From positions 2,418,001 through 2,482,000 of the forward strand of contig CP099424.1 of NCBI GenBank assembly GCA_024114885.1: DNA of 64,000 nt. The letters run 5' to 3'. Numbering within the stretch: position 1 is the first letter of the stretch; every line of letters begins with the position of its first letter. This DNA comes from Septoria linicola. Taxonomy: Eukaryota > Ascomycota > Dothideomycetes > Mycosphaerellales > Mycosphaerellaceae. The notes beneath the pieces are model-generated. The model did not search any database and had not been told where the DNA came from. It was given only the letters and a program-made list of their open reading frames with translations. Positions 1-10,057 of the stretch are shown here, piece after piece. The position numbers and the translations under genes were made by a program.

Positions 1-472
1 GGGGATGGACCTGGTTTACCTGCTGGTTTTGGCGGGTTGGGCGGGATGCCTAGGGCGGATAATGTAGGTTCAATCTCGTCGTGCTTGAGCCATTGCGTAG
101 TGTAGGGGATCTTCTTGTAGTTCAGTACGAGTCGTGTCTTCCAGACATTTGGCGACCAGCATGTTGGCGGTGTGGTCTTCTTGGAAGGGAGATCGAAGAG
201 CGTGATTTTGTCGGAAGACATGCTGTAGCTTCCCGTTCTGGGACAGTTATTGACTCTGTGGTCAGCAGATAAACACGTATTGTAAGTCTCTTTGGTCTGG
301 CGGGCTAGTCGATCTCATATAGAAGCTCCAAGTCCGAGAGGAAAACAGAAATTCCAATCCTTCGCACGCAGCGAAGGAAAACCCGATGCCATAGCTGGCA
401 TAGTCGCGGGAAGAACTGAATGCCCCGCGTCTGGAACTGGTCGAATCTTATATCGACAGCAATGATCACTCA
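1..472. other. Window edge, no confident gene
   Basis: The first ~100 bases read on the plus strand as a glycine-rich peptide in frame 1, with the segment GFGGLGGMPRAD, until a stop near 117. This could be the 3' end of a gene lying mostly outside the window, but it is too short to assign. The rest of the stretch shows no conserved coding signal. Confidence 0.25.
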
Positions 473-1082
473 TCACTGCCATTTGAGCGGTACTCTTGAT
501 GGCATGAGTGGAATGACTGTCTCCGTCTCAATGAAAAGTTGCACTCGGCTGTAGAAATGCACATTTTCAACACCATGAGTCTGACACGGCCAGCACGGAC
601 CGCCGCTAGCGACCATGATGTGCCCTTCCGTGTCGCAGAGGTGCTTTCTCCTTCCACTTGGCATCTTGCATCTTGATATTGACAACGCACTCGGCATCAT
701 GGTATACATGGGCTCGCTCGCACGATAGAGGTCAGCGTCGTCGGCACTCGATCTGCCGACCTCCTGGCATGATCTGCACAAGGTTGCCTCGTGCACCCCT
801 TCTTGAGGCGCGCCAATCTGGCCGTGCAGGACTCTCAGCATGATAGCAATGGCAGAGACGTTGTGCAAAGACTCAGTCTGCAGTGGCATTGAGCTCGCTG
901 TGGATGCCTGCACTCGAATGTCAGGCACAGGTGTCGAGCAGCAACATCCCACGCCGCAGACTACTACTCAGACTAATGCAGTCTGCAGCAAGCGCGACAG
1001 CTAAACAGTTCTCGCCATGCATACGGGCCGCACGCTGCGCGGCGAGGCGAGTCGGCGTGTTTTCTGAGGAGAGGTCAACCAT
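473..1082 (-). CDS. Hypothetical protein, divergent from the P450
   Basis: I do not recognise a family. An open frame on the minus strand (952 to 473) encodes about 159 residues, including the stretch ESLHNVSAIAIMLRVLHG and several cysteines (CRSC, CWPC). A second open frame just upstream starts with ATG at 1082 (MVDLSSENTPTRLAAQ) and carries GENCLAVALAAD. Joining the two would need an intron around 955-1000 that I cannot fix precisely. The mix of an N-terminal helical stretch and scattered cysteines is loosely like the non-DNA-binding part of a C6 regulator, but this is a guess. Its start lies about 100 bp from the P450 start on the other strand, so the two would share a promoter. It may also be a chance open frame. 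Confidence 0.28.
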
Positions 1083-1180
1083 CATACCAGCATAAGACAT
1101 TTAGCGCGACTCTGACTGGCCCATCAGACTTCGAGGCAGCTTTGCAGAGTCGTACGGCTCTTCCTGCTCATTCCACAAAT

Positions 1181-2808
1181 ATGGTCGGTGTAGTCGACGT
1201 GCTCAGTTGGGTCCGGGGAAACTTGGGCACCACGATTGCCGTTTCATTCGCGTTGTATGTTGCTGGCCTTACAATCTATCGACTTTACCTTTGCCCGATC
1301 GCCAAGATTCCTGGCCCAAAGCTCGCGGCAGCAACGTTCTGGTACGAATTCTGGTACGATGTTGTCAAAGGCGGCAGGTATACCTGGAAGATAGGGGAGC
1401 TACATGAGCAATATGGTGCGTGTCTTTGCACTGACCGAACGACTCTCGAATGACAAGATGCAGGTCCGATAGTGCGAATTAATCCCTACGAAGTTCATGT
1501 CAATGATCCGGACTACTACAATGAGATCTACACTGGTCCGTCCAAGCGACGTGAGAAATGGGCATGGTCTGCGGCCATGTTTGGCACTTCTTCGTCCCAC
1601 TTCAGCACCTTATCACACGATCTGCATCGGAGGCGCAGAGCACCACTCAACCCATTTTTCTCGAGAGCTTCGGTGCTCAGACTGGAGCCTATGGTTCGAG
1701 ATGTGGTTGAGCAATTGTGTACTCGTCTTGAAGGGTTTCGCCAAACTGGCCAGCCTGTCAATCTTCGGCATGCTTTCGCAGCAGTCACCATGGATGTCGT
1801 TACAGACTATGCTTTCGGCACGAGCTACGAATGTCTAGACGATCCTGACTTCGCCCCGATGTGGCCGGAAGCGGTCGATTCGGTATCAGAGCAAAGTGTA
1901 AGTGCGTGGCACTTACAGTCTAGAATGATCGCTGACATGGCCGACAGCACATGAACAAGCAATTCCCCTGGCTTCTACCTTTGATGCGATTGACTCCTCT
2001 GTGGCTTGTAGAACGGCTCAATCCGCATGTTATGCGTCTGATCAAGCTGCAGATCGACCTTGCCACCCAAGTCTCGAAACACATGAGCGGGCAAGCGCTC
2101 GAGAACAAAGTGTCAGATCACCCGACCATATTTCATGAGCTGCTTCAACCAGGATCTCTCCCTGTCGAGGAACAAGTTATCGAGCATCTTGTTGGTGAAG
2201 CTCAAGCGGTGGTGGCAGCCGGTCAAGTGACTACCACGCATTATCTTAACACGACAGCATATCACATATTAGCCCGGATGGAAGTCCTCGAGATACTGAA
2301 AGCCGAGCTTAGACAGGCAATGCCGGAGGGCAGTCTGCCGAGCCTGCAACATCTGGAGCAGCTGCCCTATCTCTCTGCCATAGTCCTCGAAGGTTATCGG
2401 ATCTCATATGGACCAACACATCGCCTGCAGCGAATTGCGCCGGACGAGTCTCTCGCGTACGGCTCGTACGTCATACCAGCGGGAACGCCAATGAGCATGA
2501 CATCGATATTCGTACATGAGAATGAGCATTTATTCCCGGAACCAAAGTCCTTCAAGCCAGAGCGATGGCTAGAGCCAGGTGCCAAGGAGAGACTGTCTGG
2601 CTATCTTGTGAACTTCAGCAAGGGCACTAGAGGATGTCTTGGACAGCATCTTGCATCTGCTGAGATCTATTTGACTATCGCGGCTGTTTTCAGCAGGTTC
2701 GACTTCGAGATCTACAAGACAATGAGAGGGGACATTGATGTGGCTCATGATTTCTTCAACCCGCAACCAAGGAAAGGTGCTGTTGGGCTTCGAGCAATTG
2801 TCCACTGA
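1181..2808 (+). CDS. Cytochrome P450 monooxygenase (trichodiene-oxygenase-like)
   Basis: Membrane-anchored fungal cytochrome P450 of about 509 residues, with exons 1181-1415, 1464-1897 and 1948-2808 (introns GTGCGT...CAG and GTAAGT...CAG, both about 50 bp). The N terminus has one hydrophobic anchor (residues ~15-40) followed by the proline hinge IPGPK. Seen in the sequence are the I-helix region VVAAGQVTTTH, the ExxR motif EGYR (~371-374), the PERW motif and the heme-binding loop FSKGTRGCLG with the cysteine ligand at ~453. The overall pattern (YGPIVRINPYEVH, FxxGTRxC) resembles fungal class II P450s annotated as trichodiene oxygenase or benzoate hydroxylase relatives. The substrate cannot be told. 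It is convergent with a methyltransferase gene whose stop lies 3 bp away, which suggests joint secondary-metabolite or detoxification chemistry, though that is inference. Confidence 0.93.
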
Positions 2809-2811
2809 AGA

Positions 2812-3970
2812 CTACGCTGCATTCAACGGCTTGCGGCCATACACGATAGAGCCGCTCGTGTACGAGTGTATACTCTTGTCCTTAAAGCCGTCTCGGACCT
2901 GCGCTAGGAACACCTGCGTCTCTTCATAGGACCAGCCTAGAATTCTCGTCATCAACGCCATAGTCCAGCCTTCGATACCTTGGTATGCCTCGAGTAGATG
3001 CCATCTGCCGATTTCTTTGAGCTTCTTGTTAGCGGCCCAAGGTCCAAGTGGCATCTTGAAGCGCTGCTCCACGGTGTCGACGAAACCCGCTCGATCGATC
3101 AAGTCCTTCTGCATCTCCCAGATGCGGAATGTTCGTCCCATTTTCTCACCAGCCTCTATGTAGTTCCTAGAGGCTTCATGAAAGACATGCCCGGGCGGTA
3201 TAGAATCGTCATCGGTCCGCCAGCAGACGCTGTATTCCACTTGCTCAAACCATCCACCCGGCTTCAGATGAGTGAAGATACGCTCGTACAGCTCCGGCCA
3301 GTCCGCAATCGACCCGTACAAGGACCGAACGTGGATGAATTCGAATTGCCCCTCAGCGAATGTCCATGGCTCGGTGCAATCATCAATCTCGAAGCGAAGA
3401 TTGGGAGGAACCCAGTGCGGCTGCACTGCCGATATGTCCGTCGCAATGACCTGAGACTCGGGGTTCTCGTCCGCAAAGTCAATGGCCCAGAGCCCGGTAC
3501 CCGTACCTAAAAGCCAGTTACTGGAAGATTGAACGTGGCTTACACATGAACTTCACATACCGATATCAAGAACGAGACTTGGGTTGCGACCGACTGGAGC
3601 CATATGGAGCTTTCCGTCCATCAACAGCAGGAAAGTGTGGTGCGCGATGTCGAGCTGATCGTTCTGATCATCATCATTCGGCGCCCAATACTCCTCCTTG
3701 TTCGCATTGTATCGGCGTCCGTTCTCATATCTGTGTGCTGCAATCGACGATGTCAGCGAGGTTGTCTCGCTTTCACTAGATCATCGTCAGCTTCGAGCCA
3801 GGAGCGAGTCATACGCAACTCACATCTCGCCTTCGTATGCAGAGTCAACATCGCTTTCTGCAGCGCTCTGCGCCTGTAAAATATAGGTATCAGACGGCTG
3901 ATGTTTGTTCAATCCCTAAAGCTTCACTTACAGCTGGAGCGATAACTACATGATTCGCTGGGCCATCCAT
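2812..3970 (-). CDS. SAM-dependent methyltransferase (UMTA/LaeA-like)
   Basis: Predicted 317-residue class I SAM-dependent methyltransferase. Exons on the minus strand are 3970-3932, 3873-3824, 3730-3561 and 3506-2812, and all joins keep frame. The motifs are the lead-in ENGRRYNANKEEYWAPND, motif I VLDIGTGTGLWAIDFA (SAM-binding glycine loop), the acidic motif VIATDIS, PPNLRFEIDD and the post-motif block HLKPGGWFEQVEY. This layout is typical of the fungal UMTA/TAM-domain family, which includes LaeA-like and secondary-metabolite methyltransferases. The start was chosen as the ATG giving MDGPANHVV, spliced in frame to a short acidic exon, as is usual in this family. Its 3' end faces that of the P450, with just three bases between the two stop codons. 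The methylated substrate is unknown. Confidence 0.9.
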
Positions 3971-4679
3971 CACTGCTCCTGACTGCTGCAAATCAGAACA
4001 TCTTACATTCCTGCTTGTCCTCCAGATACTGTACACCATCTAAGTCTTACCTGCTCCAATTTATGTGCCTCATGCACCCCAAGGCCAATCCCACGTCAAC
4101 TAGGTTCGAGCCGGAGAGCCTTGTCTTGGAAGTGCCGTAGCGCGTCCTTATGCACGTTACATCACCAAGGTCCCACCACTAGCAAGTAACTTGCATTGAA
4201 CTCTGACGTTCAGAACCCGAGACTACTGTCGAGCTACGTAGTGCGTTGCGGCACAGTCCACGCCTGCGGGCAAAGCTCGTAAGCCATATGAATGAGGGCC
4301 AGCAAAATAGCGAATCATAAATTTGTCCTGCAGTCTCCACTGCACGACCCATGTTCGAAGGCGGGGCGGATCGAGCTCCCTTCGCGGCACAGTACGCACG
4401 TGCTGACCTTGTTTTCTCGGGCGAACGCCTCATACATCCTTGTCTGCCGAAGTGGAAGCGATAGAGAACAGACGTCGGCTGCGAGACGAAGGGCCAACGG
4501 GGCAGCTGGTCCGCGATAACACGAACACCGACTCCGTCTTGGCCAGAAGCTGGAACTTGGACAAGTTCAGGTGCTCGTGTAAGATAGACAGAAGCGTACG
4601 GACTATGATCCACAATGGTATACTTCAAGTAGCTGCTTAGACAGCCCGGTGGCAGACAAGCAGCACTGCCACTCCAGTC
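3971..4679. other. Intergenic region upstream of the methyltransferase
   Basis: This is the 5' region of the methyltransferase and the 3' region of the acyl-CoA-dehydrogenase-like gene. A minus-strand open frame at 4179-4628 has no recognisable motif or sensible splice context, so I do not call it a gene. No repeat was seen. Confidence 0.5.
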
Positions 4680-6205
4680 TCAAAATCCCCAAGTCGACTC
4701 ATAGGTGTCCAGCTTCATGATCTGCTCAATCTGCCTCCTCCTGACACCGACATTCCTCCCATCGAACAAGGGCAAACACATCGCATCGTTGAGCAGTCTA
4801 GCAAAAGGCTGATCGGTTCTGTACGAAGTCCTGTCGAAATCACAGGTTAGCTTGCTGCCCACTTTCCTCTGTCCAAGCACTCACCTCCTCCATCGGTAAT
4901 AAGAAAACACTTCACCCATCGGTAAGGAAAAAGAAGACAAGAGGCAACTCACATCCCCACCCCCTTCATACAATCAACCACACTCTCCTCACCGCGCCCT
5001 CACTCCCCACAATCTTCACCTCCAAACACAACTCCCGCCTCGACGCTTCCTCCCCGGGCCCATTCTCCAACGCATGCAGCGCCTTCCAGGTCAGCAGTCT
5101 ACTCGCATCAATCCGCATCTTCACATCCATGAGTATATCCGCCACGCTCTGATGCTCAATAATCCGTACACTCCCTCCTCGCGAGTCTGATTTGGCAAAG
5201 GACAACGAGTGCTCGAATGCAGAGCGCATTATGCTCACGGAGAAGGAACCAACGAGCGCGGCGGAGGCGGCGAAAGATTGCTCGATGAGAGTGGCTGCCG
5301 CAGGGCCTCGGGAGAGGATCTGGGAGGAGGGGACGCGGAGGTTTGTGAAGAGGGTGTGGGGACCGGAGGTTGCTGGATGGCCTGCCAGTTCGGGCTCGTC
5401 GAGGATTTTGTAGGATGAGGGGGGGTTGGAGGCGATGGTGGAGCGTGTGAGGCAGAAGACTATGATTGATTCTCGTGGGTCGGCGAGAGGGTCTTGTTGA
5501 GGAGTGCTGGGAGAGGGGATGGTTCGGCATACGAGGCAGGAGAGATCTGCGCCGCGGGAGTCCCAGCCTGCGCTGTTGGCTGTCCAGAGCTGGTGAAGAC
5601 TTTAGCAGACTGAGCCTTTCGCTTGTTGAAGGGTAGGAAGCCTCGCCTTCTCTCCATTGATGACCCACTCCTCTCCATCCTACCAGGCAGTCGTCTACAG
5701 TCCTACACCACCCTTCTCTAACCAATTCGCCGTACCTTGTGGTTCAGAATGCATCAGACTAGCAAGAGGCTCTCCTTCCTCGCCAGCCTCGAGGAAAGGC
5801 TTCAGACATTCCTTCTGCAATCTCTCATGTCCGCTCATGATCAGAGGCGTCAGACCCAAACCCGTCGCCGCAATAGTCAGTGTGACGCTCGGGTCTGTAG
5901 CGTACATCTCCGCTAGCGCAATAGCGGCGTCGAGGAGACTTTCGTTTGTGCCTCCTAGGGCTATGGGGATTTGTGCTTTGATGAGACCTCCTACTGTGGC
6001 GATGCGGCAGAAAGGTCTGACAGCTTGGAAGCGCTCGGATTGTGCTGGAAGCTTGTGGTAGGTAGCATGGGCTCCGCCGAGTACTTTAGTTGCGAAGTTG
6101 CGAGCATCTCTAAATGATTGTATCAGCTCCAAATCTTACCATTAGTCGAGCCACGTACTGCTGCTGCTCGCGTTGACTTTCTGTAAGGTGGAAGTCGATC
6201 GGCAT
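4680..6205 (-). pseudogene. Acyl-CoA dehydrogenase-family gene, broken by stops and a frame slip
   Basis: Reading down the minus strand gives an almost complete acyl-CoA dehydrogenase/nitroalkane-oxidase-like flavoprotein. Its pieces are an ATG at 6205 (MPIDFHLTESQ), an intron GTACGT...TTTAG, the N-terminal helical domain (DARNFATKVLGG), the central domain (ATGLGLTPL, SLMHSEPQGTANWLEKGG, WVINGEK, NSAGWDSRGADLSCLVCR), the C-terminal domain (SIMRSAFEHSLSFAKSDSRG) and the end block TDQPFARLLNDAMCLPLFDG. It carries several faults. TAG codons interrupt conserved sequence at 5695-5697 and 5680-5682. The next intron (5590-5646) has a GC donor (GCGAGG). An extra GT near 4978-4984 shifts the frame just before VVDCMKGVGM. 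No ordinary intron removes the two stops, since the enclosing GT...AG interval is only 27 bases. The gene is probably non-functional here, unless the bases are sequencing errors. Confidence 0.72.
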
Positions 6206-6739
6206 GATTGATCTGTTTCTCAGCGAATGGAGGGACGAGTGTTGTCTGTGATCAGTAATGTTTGTTCTTCTATCTCCTTATAGCTGCTCGAGCGGTAGCT
6301 GACCGACAGCTAAAGAGGTGGTCGAAGGATCAACGACTAGGTCAAGCCAGTCAGCAGAATCCTGATCGAAGGATCGCGTGTACCTAAAGAGGTATTGGTA
6401 GCTCTGGTCAGCCTTGAGCTGTCAGTAACACCACAAGCATCAAGACTGTGCATCTTTCTTATAATGGTCTCTCATCCAATTGTCTGGTCTCATGTGGGGA
6501 TGAAGCTGTACTGCTTGCAATACATGATGTCTCGTACCGCGGAATATTACCGCATGTCATGCTCCAGGGTCATGGCGCCTATCCATTGGGTATGGCTGAG
6601 AAGATGATGAATATTCACTCGTGACAAAACGACCTCGCAAAGTGGTATCGTGCGCAAAATCAACAATGAACAAGGCAAGCGCTCCAAGTCTCCCAAAGCT
6701 CAACCATCCTACGATACTTCTTGTCAGCATCGTTCAATC
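6206..6739. other. Intergenic region
   Basis: Spacer between the start of the acyl-CoA-dehydrogenase-like gene and the 3' end of the Cut12-like gene. Nothing conserved was recognised, and the small open frames have no motifs. Confidence 0.5.
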
Positions 6740-9172
6740 CTACAAGTCCAAGTACTCGTCGTTCCATATCCTGCCTGCCTGGTCCAATGCATCACCTGTA
6801 CTCGCAGCAATCCTGGTCGTAGCTTGTGTGACAGCCGTTGCGGTGGCTTGGATCCATTCACTGTACGGTGTACCAGCCACCGCACTTTCGAGTATTCTTC
6901 CTCCAGAGGTGCCGCCTGAATTTGCTGGCACATAAGCACGGACGGGAGGCGACTCTAGCCCTGAGCCAAACAATACGTGCATCGCAGGCTCCAACATCTC
7001 GCACACCCATCTCCCTACAGGATACTCCATCCAACCTGCCCATCTGAGAGGCTTGAGCAGAAGTGCTGGTAATGCAAAAGGATAGTATGCTTCTGCCACT
7101 CGACTGTAGCCCCAAGGGTCGCATAGCGAGTTTTCGATCAGATACCAAAGAAGAAAAGCCAACACAGCCCACCCAACTGCTGTCGGTCTGGGCTTATCGT
7201 GCTTCGGTCCAGTGTAAGTGACAAAGAATTCTCTCGTTTCTGTTCCCAGCGCAGAATAAATCGATGTGTAAGAGCCGCCACAATGTTCGCAGATTGTGCG
7301 AGAATTATGCGGCTGAGTATAAGGCTTCAGGTGTCGTGGCCAGGGTGGGAGCTGCTGTCCTTCATAGACTTCCTGTGTCTCACTTTCGAGATTGGGGTGG
7401 TGCTCTGTAGCATTCTCAATCTGATTCTCGATCCTACGTATGCCTCGAGAGGCGTCCTTAATTGTCGTCCGCGTCGAGCGCAGACGTCTGTTCAGTGCTT
7501 CCAGAGCAAGGTCTTCTTGCCTGCGATCTTTTTCTGACTGCGTCAAATGCTTGAGACTTTCTGCATCTGATGGAACATTTCTTGTGAGATCTTCCGCTGT
7601 GTTAGAGTTGGTCCTCTCCAGATCGGGGTTGACGATATTTTCCAGAGATGCAAGTGTGCTGTCTCCCAGCTGCGAATCACGATTGGTCCTCGCATCAGAG
7701 ACAACAGCTTCAAGCGCGGATTTGGGATGTGTCGGCTCTGACAGTACTCGTCGAGGATCGCGGTTATTGACTGAAGAAGATTTCAGTGCAGATACTCTCG
7801 CAGGCTGTGCAACACTTGCTGTCGGCCCAGTAGCTTGAGAAGGCGGCCTTTGCTCTTGAGGCTTTCCAGGAGTATCAACCCATGCTCCAGTGACCACTGG
7901 AGTCTTGTGGTTCTGGTCCAGGCTTCGTTCTCGAGGCGCTGGCGTACTCCCCATCTCTGCGGCTTCTTCTCTCCGCGCCTTATCATCGTTGATGCGCACT
8001 TTGCGCGCCTCTACCCTCTCCCGAGCGATGCTGGTCTTGCCAGAAGTCGCGCGAAGTGCCTCAGCAACATTGCTCACGGGCGCATCTGCAGGTCTCGAGC
8101 TCGCGAGCCCTTCCTCCTTATCGCGACCAGGGCTGGGAGACATACTGGAGACCCGTGCCAGTTTCCGCAACAGTGCAATCGAGTCGTTGCGAGAGTGAGA
8201 CGGTCGATCAGCTTTCTTAAGTGCCACTCTGTCCGCCCCTTCTACGCTCTCCTTAGGGGCCTCAGGCACGTTCTCCTTGTCACTAAGCCGCCTTTCTCTC
8301 CTTCTCGCCACCCTACTAGCGAGATCGGATGATGGCGCACTTCCTGGCCTTTCCAAGATCTCCGAAACTCTCCTCCTCGCAATACCTTGCTTCTCTACTG
8401 TCTCGATTTCCCCTTTCATCAATGCATCCACCTTGCGGTCTCTCTTGTTCACAGCAGCAGGCGTGGACGCCAGCATACTGGTGTCGTTGAATTCCAGATC
8501 CTCGCCATCGCTCAGACCTGCCTGCAGGGTCGTGTTCATATGGCGCATCGAATTCGGACTGGATGCCATTCTCTTCCTCGTCATGGAAGGCGGAGTGTCT
8601 TTCACGCTGGGCATGACGCCACCTGGGCTCATTACAGGATGTTCGTCGCCAGTGTATAGAGTGGTATGCGGCCAGATGGAGTCCTTGTCCTGCCTGACAA
8701 TCCTATGTTCGTCCGAGACTGATCTCCGCTGCCATTCTCGCTTCTTCGCCCTGCGTCCCCATTCCTGCGGCACATTAAGCGCAGGAGTCAGTCTGCTGTC
8801 ACCCTCGCTAGCATTTCGCTGATGTCCAGGGCGTGGCACTATCACTGTTGTTGCAGTGGCACCTAATGTCGTCAACAGCGGTTCCGTATTCCTGGGTCGC
8901 ATGGGTCGCGGTCGTGCTCTAGGAAACAATTGTCGACTCTCCTCATTCTGTTTCGCCCGTTTCTCCCTCTGATGCGCCAGAATCCGTCTCCCAAAGTCGT
9001 CCGTCTCATTCTCGTTCAATGCGCTCAGATCAATGGACTCGGAACTCCTATCATCCCCGTCCTGCACGCGAACTTTATCCACCATCGCGTCCACTGTTAT
9101 GCGCTGTCGCGTGGAGATGTACTGCTGCTGTTGCTGGACCAATTGCACGTGACTTGTTACGGTATAACTCAT
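6740..9172 (-). CDS. Conserved fungal protein, possibly Cut12-like spindle pole body protein
   Basis: A single long open frame of about 810 residues without introns. It has a long, charged, low-complexity N-terminal half rich in Arg, Ser and Glu, a central motif VVTGAWVDTPGKP, coiled-coil-prone stretches (DRRQEDLALEALNRRLRST, RGIRRIENQIENATE), a zinc-ribbon-like CEHCGGSY, then one strongly hydrophobic segment (AVGWAVLAFLLWYLIENSL) and a C-terminal tail. The GAW-(I/V)-DTP motif with following coiled coils is what I associate with the fungal Cut12/spindle-pole-body-formation family. That link is from memory and tentative. The membrane segment would fit anchoring at the nuclear envelope. I prefer the ATG at 9172 (adenine at -3) to the in-frame ATG at 9250 (weaker context). 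The gene is head to head with ARPC5, with a transposon between them. Confidence 0.75.
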   Translation of the reverse strand: MSYTVTSHVQLVQQQQQYISTRQRITVDAMVDKVRVQDGDDRSSESIDLSALNENETDDFGRRILAHQREKRAKQNEESRQLFPRARPRPMRPRNTEPLLTTLGATATTVIVPRPGHQRNASEGDSRLTPALNVPQEWGRRAKKREWQRRSVSDEHRIVRQDKDSIWPHTTLYTGDEHPVMSPGGVMPSVKDTPPSMTRKRMASSPNSMRHMNTTLQAGLSDGEDLEFNDTSMLASTPAAVNKRDRKVDALMKGEIETVEKQGIARRRVSEILERPGSAPSSDLASRVARRRERRLSDKENVPEAPKESVEGADRVALKKADRPSHSRNDSIALLRKLARVSSMSPSPGRDKEEGLASSRPADAPVSNVAEALRATSGKTSIARERVEARKVRINDDKARREEAAEMGSTPAPRERSLDQNHKTPVVTGAWVDTPGKPQEQRPPSQATGPTASVAQPARVSALKSSSVNNRDPRRVLSEPTHPKSALEAVVSDARTNRDSQLGDSTLASLENIVNPDLERTNSNTAEDLTRNVPSDAESLKHLTQSEKDRRQEDLALEALNRRLRSTRTTIKDASRGIRRIENQIENATEHHPNLESETQEVYEGQQLPPWPRHLKPYTQPHNSRTICEHCGGSYTSIYSALGTETREFFVTYTGPKHDKPRPTAVGWAVLAFLLWYLIENSLCDPWGYSRVAEAYYPFALPALLLKPLRWAGWMEYPVGRWVCEMLEPAMHVLFGSGLESPPVRAYVPANSGGTSGGRILESAVAGTPYSEWIQATATAVTQATTRIAASTGDALDQAGRIWNDEYLDL

Positions 9173-9314
9173 GATGCTGCGTGCGCCATACTCCAATGCC
9201 AAATGCCCAAAAATGTGAGATGTTACTCGGAAAAGAAAGAGGAAGTTCATGTGCTATTCACTTTCCACAACGCGTCCCGCATAGATCTACCGCGCGCCTG
9301 CCGAACAATCCCCG

Positions 9315-9320
9315 TCACTT
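9315..9320 (+). repeat. Left target-site duplication (TCACTT)
   Basis: TCACTT directly abuts the left inverted repeat of the 737-bp element, and an identical hexamer follows the right inverted repeat at 10058-10063. A matched direct repeat at both ends is the footprint of transposition. Confidence 0.85.
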
Positions 9321-9362
9321 GACCGAGGCCCATACGTCCCACCGAGACATGAAGATTTCTCA
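9321..9362 (+). repeat. Left terminal inverted repeat, 42 bp
   Basis: This begins GACCGAGGCC and ends GATTTCTCA. It matches the reverse complement of 10016-10057 at every one of 42 positions, after which the two arms diverge. Confidence 0.9.
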
Positions 9363-10015
9363 ATGATTCAATGATAGTTTGCATTACATCCATTACATCC
9401 ACGCCTAATACTCTCTGTGCACTCTCTACACACTCGCTGCTATGCCTCCCACCGCCACTGCTAGAGACTACGAAACATACCCTGCGTGGATTACCAAGTG
9501 CCTTGAGGCTAGAGTTGTAAAGCAGCTATTCAAAAAGACCTCCGAGACTTCCACCATATCGACATAACTACGAGAACAATTGGACGATTGATAGTAACAT
9601 AGGGTGTCTAGAGCGCTAGGAAGAACAATAGACGTAATAATTAGTACAGTTATATTGCGCACTCGCTATAACTCGAAGAGCAAATGCTAGTTGGATCACA
9701 GCCTAAGGAAGACAGGATTAGAGGATTAGAGGACACGACAAGAGGCATTGAGTATACTATTAAGTATTAGCCAAGCTGAAAAGCGTCGTAGAATACGCGT
9801 AATAACTTACTTAAGGCGATTGATATTGCGAGTACTGTGTGAGGCCTCGTTGTCGCCTATGATTACGGTAGTACTAGTGTGCGTTAGTTATAGTGACAGC
9901 GGCAGTAAGCTGGATATTAGTATTAAGTGAGTCCTCTTATTATCAGCGCGACAATAGGAATAACATGGACGCATGCGGAATCACTATAAGGACAATAGTG
10001 AGGGTTACTGAATAA

Positions 10016-10057
10016 TGAGAAATCTTCATGTCTCGGTGGGACGTATGGGCCTCGGTC
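10016..10057 (-). repeat. Right terminal inverted repeat, 42 bp
   Basis: Reverse complement of the left arm without mismatch. The plus strand ends in GGCCTCGGTC and is followed at once by the TCACTT duplication. Confidence 0.9.

Larger units (their letters stand above)
9321..10057. mobile_element. Non-autonomous TIR DNA transposon / MITE-like element (737 bp)
   Basis: The two ends are perfect 42-bp inverted repeats starting GACCGAGGCC and flanked by the direct hexamer TCACTT. The interior is richer in TA dinucleotides than the flanking genes and has no long open frame. It keeps only a 41-codon start (ATG at 9442) and a few decayed fragments, so it cannot encode a full transposase and must have been moved in trans. 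A 6-bp target duplication does not fit the commonest fungal superfamilies (TA for Tc1/mariner, 8 bp for hAT, 9-11 bp for Mutator). I do not recognise the TIR. The element sits in the upstream region shared by the Cut12-like gene and ARPC5. Confidence 0.85.

Noticed and set aside
4060..4130. B-box-like GGTTCGAGCCGG resembling a tRNA internal promoter
   Set aside because: No matching A box at the right distance and no acceptor stem or anticodon arm could be folded around it.
5156..5725. Uninterrupted 189-residue minus-strand frame rich in Arg, Pro and Ser
   Set aside because: It is the shifted frame of the acyl-CoA-dehydrogenase gene, whose correct frame shows clear family motifs.
7440..8822. 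Long plus-strand open frames opposite the Cut12-like gene
   Set aside because: They mirror the Arg/Ser-rich coding strand, have no motifs and overlap each other. The minus-strand protein explains the region.
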